A DNA stretch of 64,000 nt from Bradyrhizobium barranii subsp. apii (GTDB lineage: Bacteria > Pseudomonadota > Alphaproteobacteria > Rhizobiales > Xanthobacteraceae). Within the stretch, counting starts at the first letter, position 1, and each line of letters begins with the position of its first letter. The notes below the pieces were generated by a model. The model made no database searches, was not told where the DNA came from, and was given only the letters and a program-made list of their open reading frames with translations. Positions 49,010-58,127 of this stretch are shown piece after piece. Location of the stretch: assembly GCF_011516635.5 (NCBI RefSeq), contig NZ_CP096255.1, forward strand, positions 930,001-994,000, read 5' to 3'. The position numbers were made by a program, and so were the translations under genes.

Positions 49010-49443
49010 GGTCGCGAACGTCTGCGCCGAGATGTGTTGGCTTGCGGCGACTATGAGGCCGCGTCAAACATAAACGCTGGTTTACGTTTTAAGCGCATGC
49101 GCCGGTGCGTGAGCCCGTGAGCCGGTCGATCGCGCCAGCATAGTCGGTCCTCAAGGCCTTACGGAGCTCAACCTCCGCAGGATTAGCCTCCGATTCCATA
49201 AGCCACACATAAAGCATCAGGATTTGACCATGTATATTCGGAGGGGGCGCCGACGGGTATTCATATTCAGCTCGAGCGATCCGCCCAACACGCAATTGCT
49301 TCATTGCCTCTCAGCTAATCGAGGTTGCTGTCGTCTTCCGCGGCTTTCAGCCACCAAATCTCAAAGTTGCGCAATGCCGTGCAGGGCCCCAGAGCGGCAC
49401 CGGCAGATGTATTCACAAACTCCGGATCGAACGTCTGGCCTTT
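49010..49443 (-). CDS. short region with a possible 71-aa hypothetical protein (49,304-49,089)
   Basis: On the minus strand ATG 49,304, preceded by GAGAGGC, opens a 71-codon frame (MKQLRVGRIARAEYEYPSAP...) that ends at 49,089. The residues are mixed and protein-like (MLYVWLMESEANPAEVELRK), but I know no family. It lies 140 bp downstream of the STAND/PRTase gene in the same direction. The rest of this stretch holds nothing I can identify. Confidence 0.4.
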
Positions 49444-52421
49444 TCAGGCCCGCGGAAATAGCGGCCTCCATGGCCGATCCGAGCGACCATTGCTCCAAAA
49501 AATAGGAAGTGTGTTATTCGGTACCGCATTGTGAAACGCAACGAGCGCACCGATATCGCCGAAGCCCAGCGGAGCGTCTGGATAAAGCTCACGGCCGATT
49601 TGAAGGAGCATATCGCGCGCAAAGCGGATATCAGACTCTTTCTCGAAGATTGATGCATCGGTTGAGAGCGCTCGCACGTCATCTCCCAAAGTGTTGGCAG
49701 CAACAACGTGTAGCGAGGGATACGCTGCTCGGACGCTCTCGATAGCCTCGGGAAAAGCGAACATGACGAAGATCGAAATCCTTCCATGTTCGATGAATGA
49801 CCGCCACACCTGCGGGTCGACCGACTTGCGGAATGTCGCGATTCCTTTCGCCAGGCTCGAACCGCTCGCGGCGAAGTCATCGAGGATTACGACCATCGGG
49901 TCGTTGTCGGCATGACTTTGCATCCATTGAGATATCTCCTTCGCCGCCCCGCTCTTACCCGGGCGCATCATGTTTCTAAGTTCGCGTACGAGGGTGGCTC
50001 CGCTTTTCAAATCGGAATCCACAAAAGCCAGGCAAAGGTTATCAATGCGACCTCGTTCTACTTTCCAAGCTTTGTCGCCGACTTCAAGGCGCCTTGCTCG
50101 AATCATCTCTTCAAGTTTTGCGGTGGCCAACCCTCGTGCGCCTTCATTAAAAAATCCACGCTCCGCGAGGCGTTTCAGAAGAAGAAATGCGACCTCTATC
50201 CTGGTATCGTCATCGAACTGGCGCAGCCATGAGCGAATGTCCGCTACATCCTTTTGCCTACCGCAAAATACGAGTCTCTGCGAAACGGCTATTAAATCGT
50301 CTTCAGGTATCACGAATGGCGACAGCTCAAGCGGGATCTCTGAAACGGATGAGCTCGCCTGCACTCCGACTTCGCTCCGCTTTTGATCGGAGTGAGCGAT
50401 CCATATCGGTAAAAGCTTCGAAACAGCGTTTTGCATCAGCCATTCGCGGAAGATCGGAAGCGATAAGACAAATCTGCCCTCGTCTTTAAGCGTTAGTATC
50501 CGACGAGACATTAGCCTGTTGCACGCTTCGCGAAGATCGTCACGGGTCGAGCGTTGTGCCGATGAAAGCTGCAGCGAGTCTTGAACGTCATATAACTCTT
50601 CCAAATCCTCGTAGGATCCGCCTAGGACGGCTATGCACGTCAAGGCGACGCAGTTCTGCGCTACTGCGTCTGTCCGATCCTTGGGATCGAGGAGAGGGTT
50701 GTCCTCCCAAAAGTGAGAGAAATTGGTCGGGCCCAACGCCCGCAGTAGCTGAGTTTGAGCCGCAATCGTATCGTTGTCGTCTACGAAAGTCCGGTGTTCC
50801 TGCAGGCAACGTTCGAAAACCTGATAGCAAAAATTGTTGATGTAGAAGGGATTTCCACCACAAAAGTCGATGATTAAATCAACGGCCTCACGGGAAAATT
50901 CGATCACGTCAATAACAGGGTTGACGATAAGAGACCTGCATTCGCTGCGGATGTCGATCCGATCGAGATGAACGTTCGTCCACTTGTTGAGGTCAGCCTG
51001 ATGGTGTTGGTAGATGGCCTCCATTCTCTCGCTTCCGACGAAGAAAAAGGTAAGGCCGACCTCGGAGAGGGAGCGGAGTGCCTTTACGAACTGTTTGCCG
51101 CGCTCACCCGTGTAAAAGGAGGAATCAAGGTCATCGAATTCGTCGATGATCACAATGAACTTTTGGCGGGGATACCGAGCACCCAATTGCTCGATAAACG
51201 GCACCAGGCGCCCGATGCTTGCACCAAACTCCGCCTCGTTCGGAACTTTGAAATCGAGGCCGGATTGATTGATTAGACGACAGGCGATCAAGTAACCCAT
51301 TTCGCCTTCATGAAGTGAAGTCAGCTCTCCCATTCGGAGAACAAGGCAGGTTGTATCCGATCGCTCAGTTAATTTAGCCGCGACGACCTGCAGCAGCGAC
51401 GTTTTGCCGACTCTCTTTTGTCCCCAGACGAACTTCGAGGCGCCTGACATGGCCGCCAGGTTCAATGTTTGCAAGGCCGTATCTCTGCCGTAGAGACGGT
51501 CGGCGCGACGGATCGGATTGAGACTATAGGGCGGGTCGGAAACGAGAGCCTCCCAGTTTGGCTCTGTGACCTGCTGAGTAACTACTATTTCGTCCTCGAA
51601 CGAGGCCTCGGTACCCATCGGCGTTTGGCAAATCCACCGAACAGGTATCTTCAGGATATCGGTGGGTTCGCCGACGAGAACCTGAAGCCGAATCAACTGC
51701 TCGCCCCCGGGCGGGATATCGAACGGCCCGACAGGCTCTGCTAGAGCAGTGAATTGAGCAACATCGTCCAAGGATCGAAGCGAAATATCGGTAGCATGCC
51801 CCATTCCTCGGTTCTGCAGTGAAAATGATAAGACGATGTCCCGGTTGATTTGACGAAGATTTGCTTTTGTCGCTGAGTTTCGCAGTTGGAGAAGAGGAGC
51901 AAGGACAACTGCTCCTCTTGACGTCGCATCTTCCAATAGCGCCAATAGGTGTGACGTAACGGGAGAGATGATTTCTTTCCATACGCTACTGGAGGTACGA
52001 ACATCGCCCGGGGCCACCGAGTGGCGCTTTATATTGTCGAGCAATTCTGGGGCGCGCCTTAGCACTTCGGCGTGGTCGGCTCGTTCGTAAGCCTCACAGA
52101 ACTTTCTGAACGCGGGCCCTATGAGGACCTCCAGGTCGCGCAAAAGTCCCCTCTCGAAGGAGATCAGCAAAGGCTGGATGTTGTGGGACAATTTCAATAG
52201 CTCAATGGAAGCCGCTTTTGCCGTCCCCGGCGTTGTCTTCAGAAAGCGATCAACCGCGGCGCTCGTCTCAAAGAGTTTTCCGTCCAGCTTCGCGATGGCA
52301 GAAATGCACGTGTCGTTCGGGGACCTCTTCTCTTCGATGCCGAAGGCCGAAGCGATGGCTTTCTGTAGCCTGAAAGTTAGATCGCTTGCTGTCTCCATGG
52401 CCCGGACTTCACTTCCTCTGA
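49444..52421 (-). pseudogene. STAND-like NTPase with PRTase-like C-terminus: main part of the split 1318-aa gene
   Basis: The frame is open across the IS border to 49,444 (numbers below are for the restored protein). After a helical region, residues about 512-612 form a beta-sandwich (RDIVLSFSLQNRGMGHATDI). The P-loop NTPase follows: KFVWGQKRVGKTSLL (Walker A, about 660-668), KFIVIIDEFDDLDSS (Walker B, about 750) and TFFFVGSERMEAIYQ (sensor), then winged-helix segments. The C-terminal 250 residues resemble PRTase-CE: AFVDSDLKSGATL, MVVILDDFAASGSSLAKGIA (PRPP loop) and NNTLPIFWSNGRSD with WRPLFPR at the end. ATG 52,398 with GAGGAAG upstream could start a shortened 984-aa protein. Confidence 0.82.
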
Positions 52422-53357
52422 GTGTCTGTTCCAAAACATGTTGAGTCGAATGAATCGGTTGTGATTCAAGGTGAGCGGCCTGATTCGATGGGGACGCGCC
52501 GCCAATGTGGACTACCGAGAACCGTGCACGCTACGACCGCAGCCGCCTGCGCTATCCGAGCGACTTGACCGACGAGGAGTGGGCGCTGATCGCGCCTCGC
52601 ATCCCGCCGGCCAAGCGCGGCGGCAACAAGCGTACGGTGGACCTGCGCGAGATTGCCAACGGGCTGATGTACATCCTGAGCACAGGTTGCCAGTGGCGCG
52701 CGATCCCCAAGGACCTGCCGCCGCGCTCGACGCTGTATGGCTACTTCGATCTGTGGAGCTGGAACGGCACGCTCGATAAAATTCATCACGCCCTCTATGT
52801 CGAATGTCGCGAAAGGGCCGAGCGCGAGGCTTCTCCCACCGCCGCCATCATCGATAGCCAGAGCGTGAAAAGCGCTGAAAAAGGGGGCCTCATGATCTCC
52901 ATGGCTACGACGCGGGCAAGAAGATCAAGGGCAAGAAGCGGCACATTCTCGTCGACACGCAAGGCCTCTTGATGCACGCCATCGTGCATGCGGCGGACAT
53001 CCAGGATCGCGACGGCGGCGTGCTCCTGATGGCAACGTTGTTCGGCCTCTATCCCTTTCTTCTGAAGCTCTACGCCGACGGCGGATATCAAGGGCCACAT
53101 TTCCAGAAGGGGCTGCGTAGCGCTCTGAAGCGCGTGAACCTCGAAATCGTCAAACGCTCCGATCAGGCTCACCGTTTCGTCGTCTTGCCCAAACGCTGGA
53201 TCGTCGAGCGTACCTTTGCCTGGCTCGGGCGATGCCGAAGACTGTCCAAAGATTGGGAATGCTTCAATCACAGGGCGCTCGCCTTTCTCAAGCTGGCCTC
53301 CATCCGACTCATGCTGCGAAAGCTATGCAATCCAAGGTAATCTTTCCGGACAGACTC
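52422..53357 (+). mobile_element. IS5-family (IS427-like) insertion sequence, copy C
   Basis: A 936-bp copy in plus orientation, identical by eye to A and B. Flanks disagree: TGA at 52,419-52,421 and TAA at 53,358-53,360. Each matches a flank of copy A after reverse complementing, so A and C have exchanged partners by inversion of the DNA between them. Confidence 0.93.
52505..53340 (+). CDS. IS5/IS427-type transposase of copy C, expressed by -1 frameshift
   Basis: Frame 1 is 52,505-52,972 and frame 2 is 52,969-53,340, with the same A5G5 slippery run as in copies A and B. All catalytic motifs are present. It reads away from the STAND/PRTase gene, whose start codon is only about 25 bp to the left of this IS. 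Confidence 0.9.
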
Positions 53358-53566
53358 TAAGAGGCGCAGCCGCCGCGCGTACAGTGATTTTTTGACCGAT
53401 TGGGGTGTCGAGGTCGCGACGGACCTGACGGCTACCGAAAATTCAACGATAAACCCTACAGGGCTCTGGACGCCTGTGTCGCCATTGACAACGGTCTTCA
53501 CGTTGGGAGGCGGCATCAGCGGCGGCGCCGTTTCGACAAATGAAAACAAGTATAACGTATTCTATC
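53358..53566 (+). pseudogene. middle part of the split lipoprotein gene
   Basis: It encodes RRSRRAYSDFLTDWGVEVAT, DLTATENSTINPTGLWTPVS and FTLGGGISGGAVSTNENKYN, then meets the IS66 at 53,567. The left border is IS copy C. The frame joins the lipoprotein N-terminus (34,299-34,097) at a split AAG codon and the C-terminus (56,690-57,144) at a split CCC codon. Confidence 0.82.
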
Positions 53567-53654
53567 GTAAGCGTAGCGCCGAGGCCCGTCTGATTGTTTG
53601 TGCGGAGTCTTGAGAGCACCGTTAGAAGAGTCATCTTCTGGAAGGGTGCTCACA

Positions 53655-54077
53655 ATGGACGACCATTCTGACGACATAAGACGACCGTTGTCACCGCGTA
53701 TTGAAGTGTTCGCTGGCGCAGGTCGAAAGCGCTGGCCGGATGATTTGAAGGCGCAGATTGCGGCGGAAAGCCTCGAACCGGGGGCGGTTGTAACAGACGT
53801 CGCTCGTCGCCATGGCTGCCGGCCCCAGCAGGTGCATGATTGGCGGCGCCGGGCGCGTTTGGGCCAGTTGGTATTGCCGGCGTCGGCGGACACGCTGTCG
53901 TTCGTGCCGGTGGTGTCGGAATTAGCGTTGCCTGCGGCCGCAGAGCCCTCCGGTTCGCCGGAAGCAGCCATTGTTACGGTTGAGTTCCAGGGCGCGCGCG
54001 TGGAGGTGCGCGGGGCGCCTGGCCTTGCTGCGTTGAGCGATGTGTTCATTGCGCTGCGACGGACACGTTCATGCTGA
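53655..54077 (+). CDS. tnpA: IS66 TnpA (HTH accessory protein)
   Basis: A 140-aa protein with RRPLSPRIEVFAGAGRKRWP and an IS3/IS66-type HTH: LKAQIAAESLEPGAVVTDVA and RRHGCRPQQVHDWRRRA. It probably binds the IS ends. The C-terminus overlaps tnpB by 7 nt, implying translational coupling. Confidence 0.9.
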   Translation: MDDHSDDIRRPLSPRIEVFAGAGRKRWPDDLKAQIAAESLEPGAVVTDVARRHGCRPQQVHDWRRRARLGQLVLPASADTLSFVPVVSELALPAAAEPSGSPEAAIVTVEFQGARVEVRGAPGLAALSDVFIALRRTRSC

Positions 54078-54424
54078 CGATGCCGGCGAGCCTCATGATC
54101 TACGTGGCGACGCAACCTGTGGACTTCAGGAAGGGTGCAGAGGGCTTGGCGCTGCTGGCGAAGGATACGCTGGGCCATGACCCGATGAAGGGCGTGGCGG
54201 TGGTGTTCCGTGCGAAGCGCGCCGATCGGGTGAAGATCGTCGTCTGGGATGGCAGCGGCCTTGTGATGTACTGGAAGCGGCTCGATGGCAGCGGCTTCAA
54301 ATGGCCACCCATCGTGGCCGGTGTGATGCGGATGAATGGGGCCCAGCTGTCAGCACTGCTGGCCGGCATGGATTGGACGCGCATGCACGCGCCTCGGATC
54401 CCGCAGCCGAAAGCGCTTGCGTAA
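54071..54424 (+). CDS. tnpB: IS66 TnpB (IS66 Orf2-like)
   Basis: A 117-aa protein. LMIYVATQPVDFRKGAEGLA, DPMKGVAVVFRAKRADRVKI, VVWDGSGLVMYWKRLDG and FKWPP are the invariant IS66 Orf2 blocks. Its role is needed for transposition, but its mechanism is not well known. Complete. Confidence 0.94.
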   Translation: MLTMPASLMIYVATQPVDFRKGAEGLALLAKDTLGHDPMKGVAVVFRAKRADRVKIVVWDGSGLVMYWKRLDGSGFKWPPIVAGVMRMNGAQLSALLAGMDWTRMHAPRIPQPKALA

Positions 54425-54475
54425 AAATGCAAATCATCGCTGCATCGTGACGCGAAGCATGGCAAGCTCGGGCCA

Positions 54476-56041
54476 ATGAGTGATTTGCCTGATGAGCTAC
54501 CGAGCGATCCAGCCGAGTTGCGTGCCTTTGCCGCGGCTCTGCTGGATCGCTGCGCCCGGCTCGAGCGGTTGCTCAAGCTTGCGAAAGATGCGCAGTTCGG
54601 TCGGTCCTCGGAAAAGCTGGACGCTGATCAGCTGCAGCTTGTTCTGGAGGATATCGATCAGGCCGTTGCGGCTCTCGAAGCCGCCGAGAATCGTGCCAAT
54701 CCCAAAACAGGCGAGAAGAGAGCTGCCGCGCGCAGAGCCAACCGTGGTCAGCTGCCGGAGCATTTGCCGCGCGTCATCGAGACTATGATGCCGGCCGAGA
54801 GCTGCTGCCCGTCTTGTAAGGGCAACCTCTTCGAGATTGGTCAGGATGAGAGCCAGAGGCTCGACGTCGTTCCGGCGCAGTATCGCGTCATCATCACCCG
54901 CCGTCCCAAGCTGGCCTGCCGCGCCTGTCATGGCGTCGTCCTGCAGCACGCGGCTCCCGAGCGATTGATCAGGGGAGGATTGCCCACCGAGCGGCTGGTC
55001 GCGCATGTGATCGATGCCAAGTATCACTGGCATTTGCCGCTTTACCGCCAGGCGCAGATGCTGGCGACGCACGGAATAGCGCTGGATCGTTCCACGCTCG
55101 CCTTCTGGGTCGGCTATGCCGCCCAGGAATTGAAGCCCGTGTGGCATCGTCTGCGCCAGCTTCTGCTCGCCTCCTCGAAGCTCTGTGTCGATGAGACCCC
55201 GGCGCCGGTGCTGGATCCGGGGCGCGGCAGAACAAAAACCGGCTACTTCTGGGCGCTGTCACGCGATGACAGGCCTTGGGCCGGACCTGATCCGCCTGGG
55301 GTAGTCTATGCCTATGCACCGGGCCGCGGCGCCGTTCATGGCTTGCGGCTGCTGGAGGGCTATCGCGGCATCATCCACTGCGACGGCTATCAGGCTTACA
55401 AGACCATGACCCGAGAGACGCGTGCGGACGCCCTGTCCGGGACGCTCGCCTTCTGCTGGTCGCATCTGCGGCGCCAGTTTGTGAAGATCGAGCGGGAGGC
55501 TGCGCCTGCGCCAGCTCCGGTTGCCCGCGAGGCTCTTGAGCGCATCGCCCAGCTTTACGCGGTCGAGAAGGCCCTCCGCGGCCGATCTGCGGACGAGCGC
55601 CGTGCTGGCCGACAAGCGCATACCCGGCCTCTGGTTGCAGCCTTGAAGCAGTGGTTTGAGGCCAAGCTCGATCACCTTGCGCAGAAGAGCGACACGGCGA
55701 AGGCTTTGCGCTATGCACTACGTCATTGGGACGGCCTGACGCTCTATCTTGATGATGGGCGCATCGAAATGGACACGAATGCTGTCGAGCGTGCGATGCG
55801 ACCGATCAAGCTCAACGCCAAGAACTCTCTTTTTGCCGGTTGCGACGAAGGCGCCGGGAATTGGGCATTGCTGGCTTCGCTCATTGAGACCTGTAAGCTC
55901 AATGGCGTCAGTGCCGAGCACTGGCTCGCTGACGTTCTCGCCAAGCTCGTCAATGGTTGGCCTGCAGCGCGACTGGACGAACTGCTTCCCTGGGCGTCGA
56001 CCTATACGATGCATACACGCGATCCGAGGCTGGCGGCATGA
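54476..56041 (+). CDS. tnpC: IS66 TnpC transposase
   Basis: A 521-aa DDE transposase. The N-terminal leucine-zipper-like helix (LLKLAKDAQFGRSSEKLDAD) is followed by a zinc-binding region (SCCPSCKGNLFEIG and LACRACHGVV). The core has LCVDETPAPVLDPGRG (Asp), YRGIIHCDGYQAYKTM (Asp) and RIEMDTNAVERAMRPIKLNA (Glu). C-terminal extension WLADVLAKLVNGWPAARLDE is typical. Its TGA overlaps the ATG of the next gene by 4 nt. Confidence 0.95.
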   Translation: MSDLPDELPSDPAELRAFAAALLDRCARLERLLKLAKDAQFGRSSEKLDADQLQLVLEDIDQAVAALEAAENRANPKTGEKRAAARRANRGQLPEHLPRVIETMMPAESCCPSCKGNLFEIGQDESQRLDVVPAQYRVIITRRPKLACRACHGVVLQHAAPERLIRGGLPTERLVAHVIDAKYHWHLPLYRQAQMLATHGIALDRSTLAFWVGYAAQELKPVWHRLRQLLLASSKLCVDETPAPVLDPGRGRTKTGYFWALSRDDRPWAGPDPPGVVYAYAPGRGAVHGLRLLEGYRGIIHCDGYQAYKTMTRETRADALSGTLAFCWSHLRRQFVKIEREAAPAPAPVAREALERIAQLYAVEKALRGRSADERRAGRQAHTRPLVAALKQWFEAKLDHLAQKSDTAKALRYALRHWDGLTLYLDDGRIEMDTNAVERAMRPIKLNAKNSLFAGCDEGAGNWALLASLIETCKLNGVSAEHWLADVLAKLVNGWPAARLDELLPWASTYTMHTRDPRLAA

Positions 56042-56640
56042 GCCTGAACACGACCGCGGTCCGGATCAAGGTGACCCTCAAGGATGTGAAGCCGGAGGTG
56101 ATGCGTCGCCTTGTCGTACCCGTCACCCTGCGCCTTGATCGGCTGCATCTGACGCTTCAGGAGGCATTCGGCTGGACGAACAGTCACCTCTTCGAGTTCT
56201 TTGCTGGTGAGGCACATTGGGGGATTCCCGACCCCGACAATGATTACGGTCACCAGCCCATGGATGCCCGCAAAGCGCGGCTGTGCGATATCGTTCGCGA
56301 GACCGGCGCCAAGACGATCCACTATCTCTATGACTTCGGCGACAGCTGGGACCATGTGATCAAGCTCGAAAAATGGTTCGAGAACACCACGACGGAGGGG
56401 CTTCCCTTCCTGCTCGAGGCCGCCGGTCGTTGTCCTCCGGAAGACGTCGGCGGTGCGCCAGGCTATGCCGAATACCTCGCCGCCATCAGCGACCCCGCCC
56501 ATCCCGAGCACGGACACATGCGCCTCTGGGGCCCGGAGCGGTTCGATCCCAACGTCGTCGACCGGAAGGCACTCGAAGCCGCCGTCAACGCGTTGTCCGA
56601 CACAAGGAAGCCGCGGCGACGCGCCACGCGAACAAAATAG
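56038..56640 (+). CDS. plasmid pRiA4b ORF-3 family protein carried by the IS66
   Basis: A 200-aa protein: VTLKDVKPEVMRRLVVPVTL, TLQEAFGWTNSHLFEFFAGE, IHYLYDFGDSWDHVIKLEKW and GRCPPEDVGGAPGYAEYLAA are the hallmark blocks of the family, named after an ORF on Ri plasmids. The function is unknown. It is a passenger of the IS: it begins with ATGA overlapping the tnpC stop and ends 41 bp before the IS end. Confidence 0.92.
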   Translation: MSLNTTAVRIKVTLKDVKPEVMRRLVVPVTLRLDRLHLTLQEAFGWTNSHLFEFFAGEAHWGIPDPDNDYGHQPMDARKARLCDIVRETGAKTIHYLYDFGDSWDHVIKLEKWFENTTTEGLPFLLEAAGRCPPEDVGGAPGYAEYLAAISDPAHPEHGHMRLWGPERFDPNVVDRKALEAAVNALSDTRKPRRRATRTK

Positions 56641-56681
56641 GCGTCAAGCGCCATTCAAAAGGGCCGCAGAGCTACGCTTAC

Positions 56682-57144
56682 ATTCTATCCCTTGTGGGCA
56701 CTTTACAAGCCAAACCTGTTTCCCGTGGACAGCGAGGTTCGGCCGTGCCGCGATCCTAGCGGTAACAAAGAAGGCTCACCGCTCGTCGACATCGATTTGA
56801 GGATCCTGCCGCTGCTCGAGTCGCGAATGCAGATCGTGGCACTGCATCTCGCGGATGAGCCGCAGAAGAAAGTAATCATTGAGGGCGAGCAGAACGTGCT
56901 GACGCAGACCGTCTCGATCAAGGAAACCCTGTCCGGCGATATCAATCCCACGTGGAAATTCACGACAGGTGCCATCAATCCGTCCGGGACATTCATACGC
57001 GCCGCCCGGGAACGTACTCATCAGGTCGTATTCACTTTCGGTCCGTTGGCTGCGGGCGGTCGGGGCCTGTCGTTCTTGGCCGAGCAAACGCATCTTAATG
57101 AGCAACTGCAGGCCGGACTGCGCAATTCTCGATTTGCACCATAA
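56682..57144 (+). pseudogene. 3' part of the split lipoprotein gene
   Basis: From 56,690 the frame gives PLWALYKPNLFPVDSEVRPC, IDLRILPLLESRMQIVALHL and KFTTGAINPSGTFIRAARER and ends at 57,144 (…RNSRFAP). It continues the middle part (…NKYNVFY) after removal of the IS66 and one ATTCTATC. A TTG at 56,692 could start a short product but is more likely internal. The repeated beta-strand pattern suggests an outer-surface or periplasmic lipoprotein. Confidence 0.8.
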
Positions 57145-57159
57145 GAAAAGGGTTCGCTG

Positions 57160-57585
57160 ATGGCATTACACAAGAAAGCTAAGACCACGAAATCCAAGGC
57201 TAGAAAGGCCAAGGCCACGAAGGCGAAGGTTGGCAAATCCAACGTCAAAAGGGCCAAGGCCAAAAAAGTGAAGCGAGCCGCCGGCCCTGCGGCGGCGCCG
57301 CCGGCCAAGCGCGATGCCAAAGTGCTGCTCGAGCATCTCGATCTGCTGCATTCGCTCAATGAGGGCGATATCAAAACCATACGCGACTGCTGTACAGCCA
57401 CGCTGGAGTATCGGAATCTATTCCGGACGGAAAGCGTCGATGCCACCCTAACTCGGATAGCATCGGAGTATTGTTATACTAAGTCTGGCGCCAGCTCAAA
57501 CGTGAGCATCTGGAAAGACAATATCAAAGTCGAGGTGACTACCCAGGCAGACGCGGAGGCACGGGGAATACGGCCATGCGGATGA
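57160..57585 (+). CDS. lysine/alanine-rich N-terminus fused to a small C-terminal domain; hypothetical
   Basis: A 141-aa protein 15 nt after the lipoprotein stop and in the same direction. The first 55 residues are histone H1-like (KKAKTTKSKARKAKATKAKV, then KRAKAKKVKRAAGPAAAPPA), a pattern that binds DNA or acidic polymers. Residues 56-141 (KVLLEHLDLLHSLNEGDIKT, IRDCCTATLEYRNLFR) form an unrecognised domain. No signal peptide. The spacing suggests an operon with the lipoprotein before disruption. Confidence 0.7.
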   Translation: MALHKKAKTTKSKARKAKATKAKVGKSNVKRAKAKKVKRAAGPAAAPPAKRDAKVLLEHLDLLHSLNEGDIKTIRDCCTATLEYRNLFRTESVDATLTRIASEYCYTKSGASSNVSIWKDNIKVEVTTQADAEARGIRPCG

Positions 57586-58127
57586 CTAAAAGGCGCCCGT
57601 CGAATCGCGGTCGAGCGTGCAAAGTAAGGGCGAAGTGAGCGTTACCCGGCTGTCTTTGAGGAATCAATGCGGGAGCTTCGCGGCACCTTTAGCAGAACGC
57701 GATCCCCTACCGCTCCCCGGTCGATCACTTTGTAATCAGAATGGCCATCACTGCTGAGAGCCGTTGATCGCGAGCTTAACCCTGCATAGGTTGAGCTCTT
57801 GGAGCAGAGATGCGGGCTTAACTGTCGTTTCAGGGTAAGTAAGCTGACGAAATCCCCCTTTTATCACCAGTCACGGCAATGCCCCTTAACGCCGACGCTT
57901 CTTTCCGGACGGCCACTCCTTCGCCGAGTGATTGCAGTTTTGCGTTCGCAGTGTCAATCCCGCTGTCGTAAGCGGACGCTGCTCACAAGCATAATCAGCT
58001 GCGCTCATGAAGCGAAAGCGTTCGCTGGGGACGTCGGTACACCCGCGCGTCGTAACTGGTCAGACGCATTGGTTGTGCTAAGATCAATGTTCCCGTAGCG
58101 GCGACCAGAAATGTTTCGGCTCGAATC
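57586..58127. other. gene-poor stretch before the RecB-like/transposase fusion
   Basis: I see no gene with a plausible start and family. GC-rich and AT-rich segments alternate, which suggests several old junctions. It may contain the left end of a mobile element carrying the next gene, but I could not identify terminal repeats. Confidence 0.4.

Larger units (their letters stand above)
53567..56681 (+). mobile_element. IS66-family insertion sequence with an accessory gene
   Basis: A 3115-bp element bounded by inverted ends GTAAGCGTAGC...CTACGCTTAC and a perfect 8-bp target duplication ATTCTATC (53,559-53,566 and 56,682-56,689). It carries tnpA, tnpB, tnpC and a pRiA4b ORF-3-like gene. It lies inside the lipoprotein gene. 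Confidence 0.95.

Noticed and set aside
49444..52434. Treating the 996-codon frame starting inside IS copy C (TTG 52,434) as a complete gene
   Set aside because: Its first codons are IS sequence; the true upstream part is at 32,179-33,160 as shown by exact frame and target-duplication match.
56692..57144. Independent gene starting at TTG 56,692
   Set aside because: It has no ribosome-binding site and is the exact in-frame continuation of the lipoprotein interrupted by the IS66.
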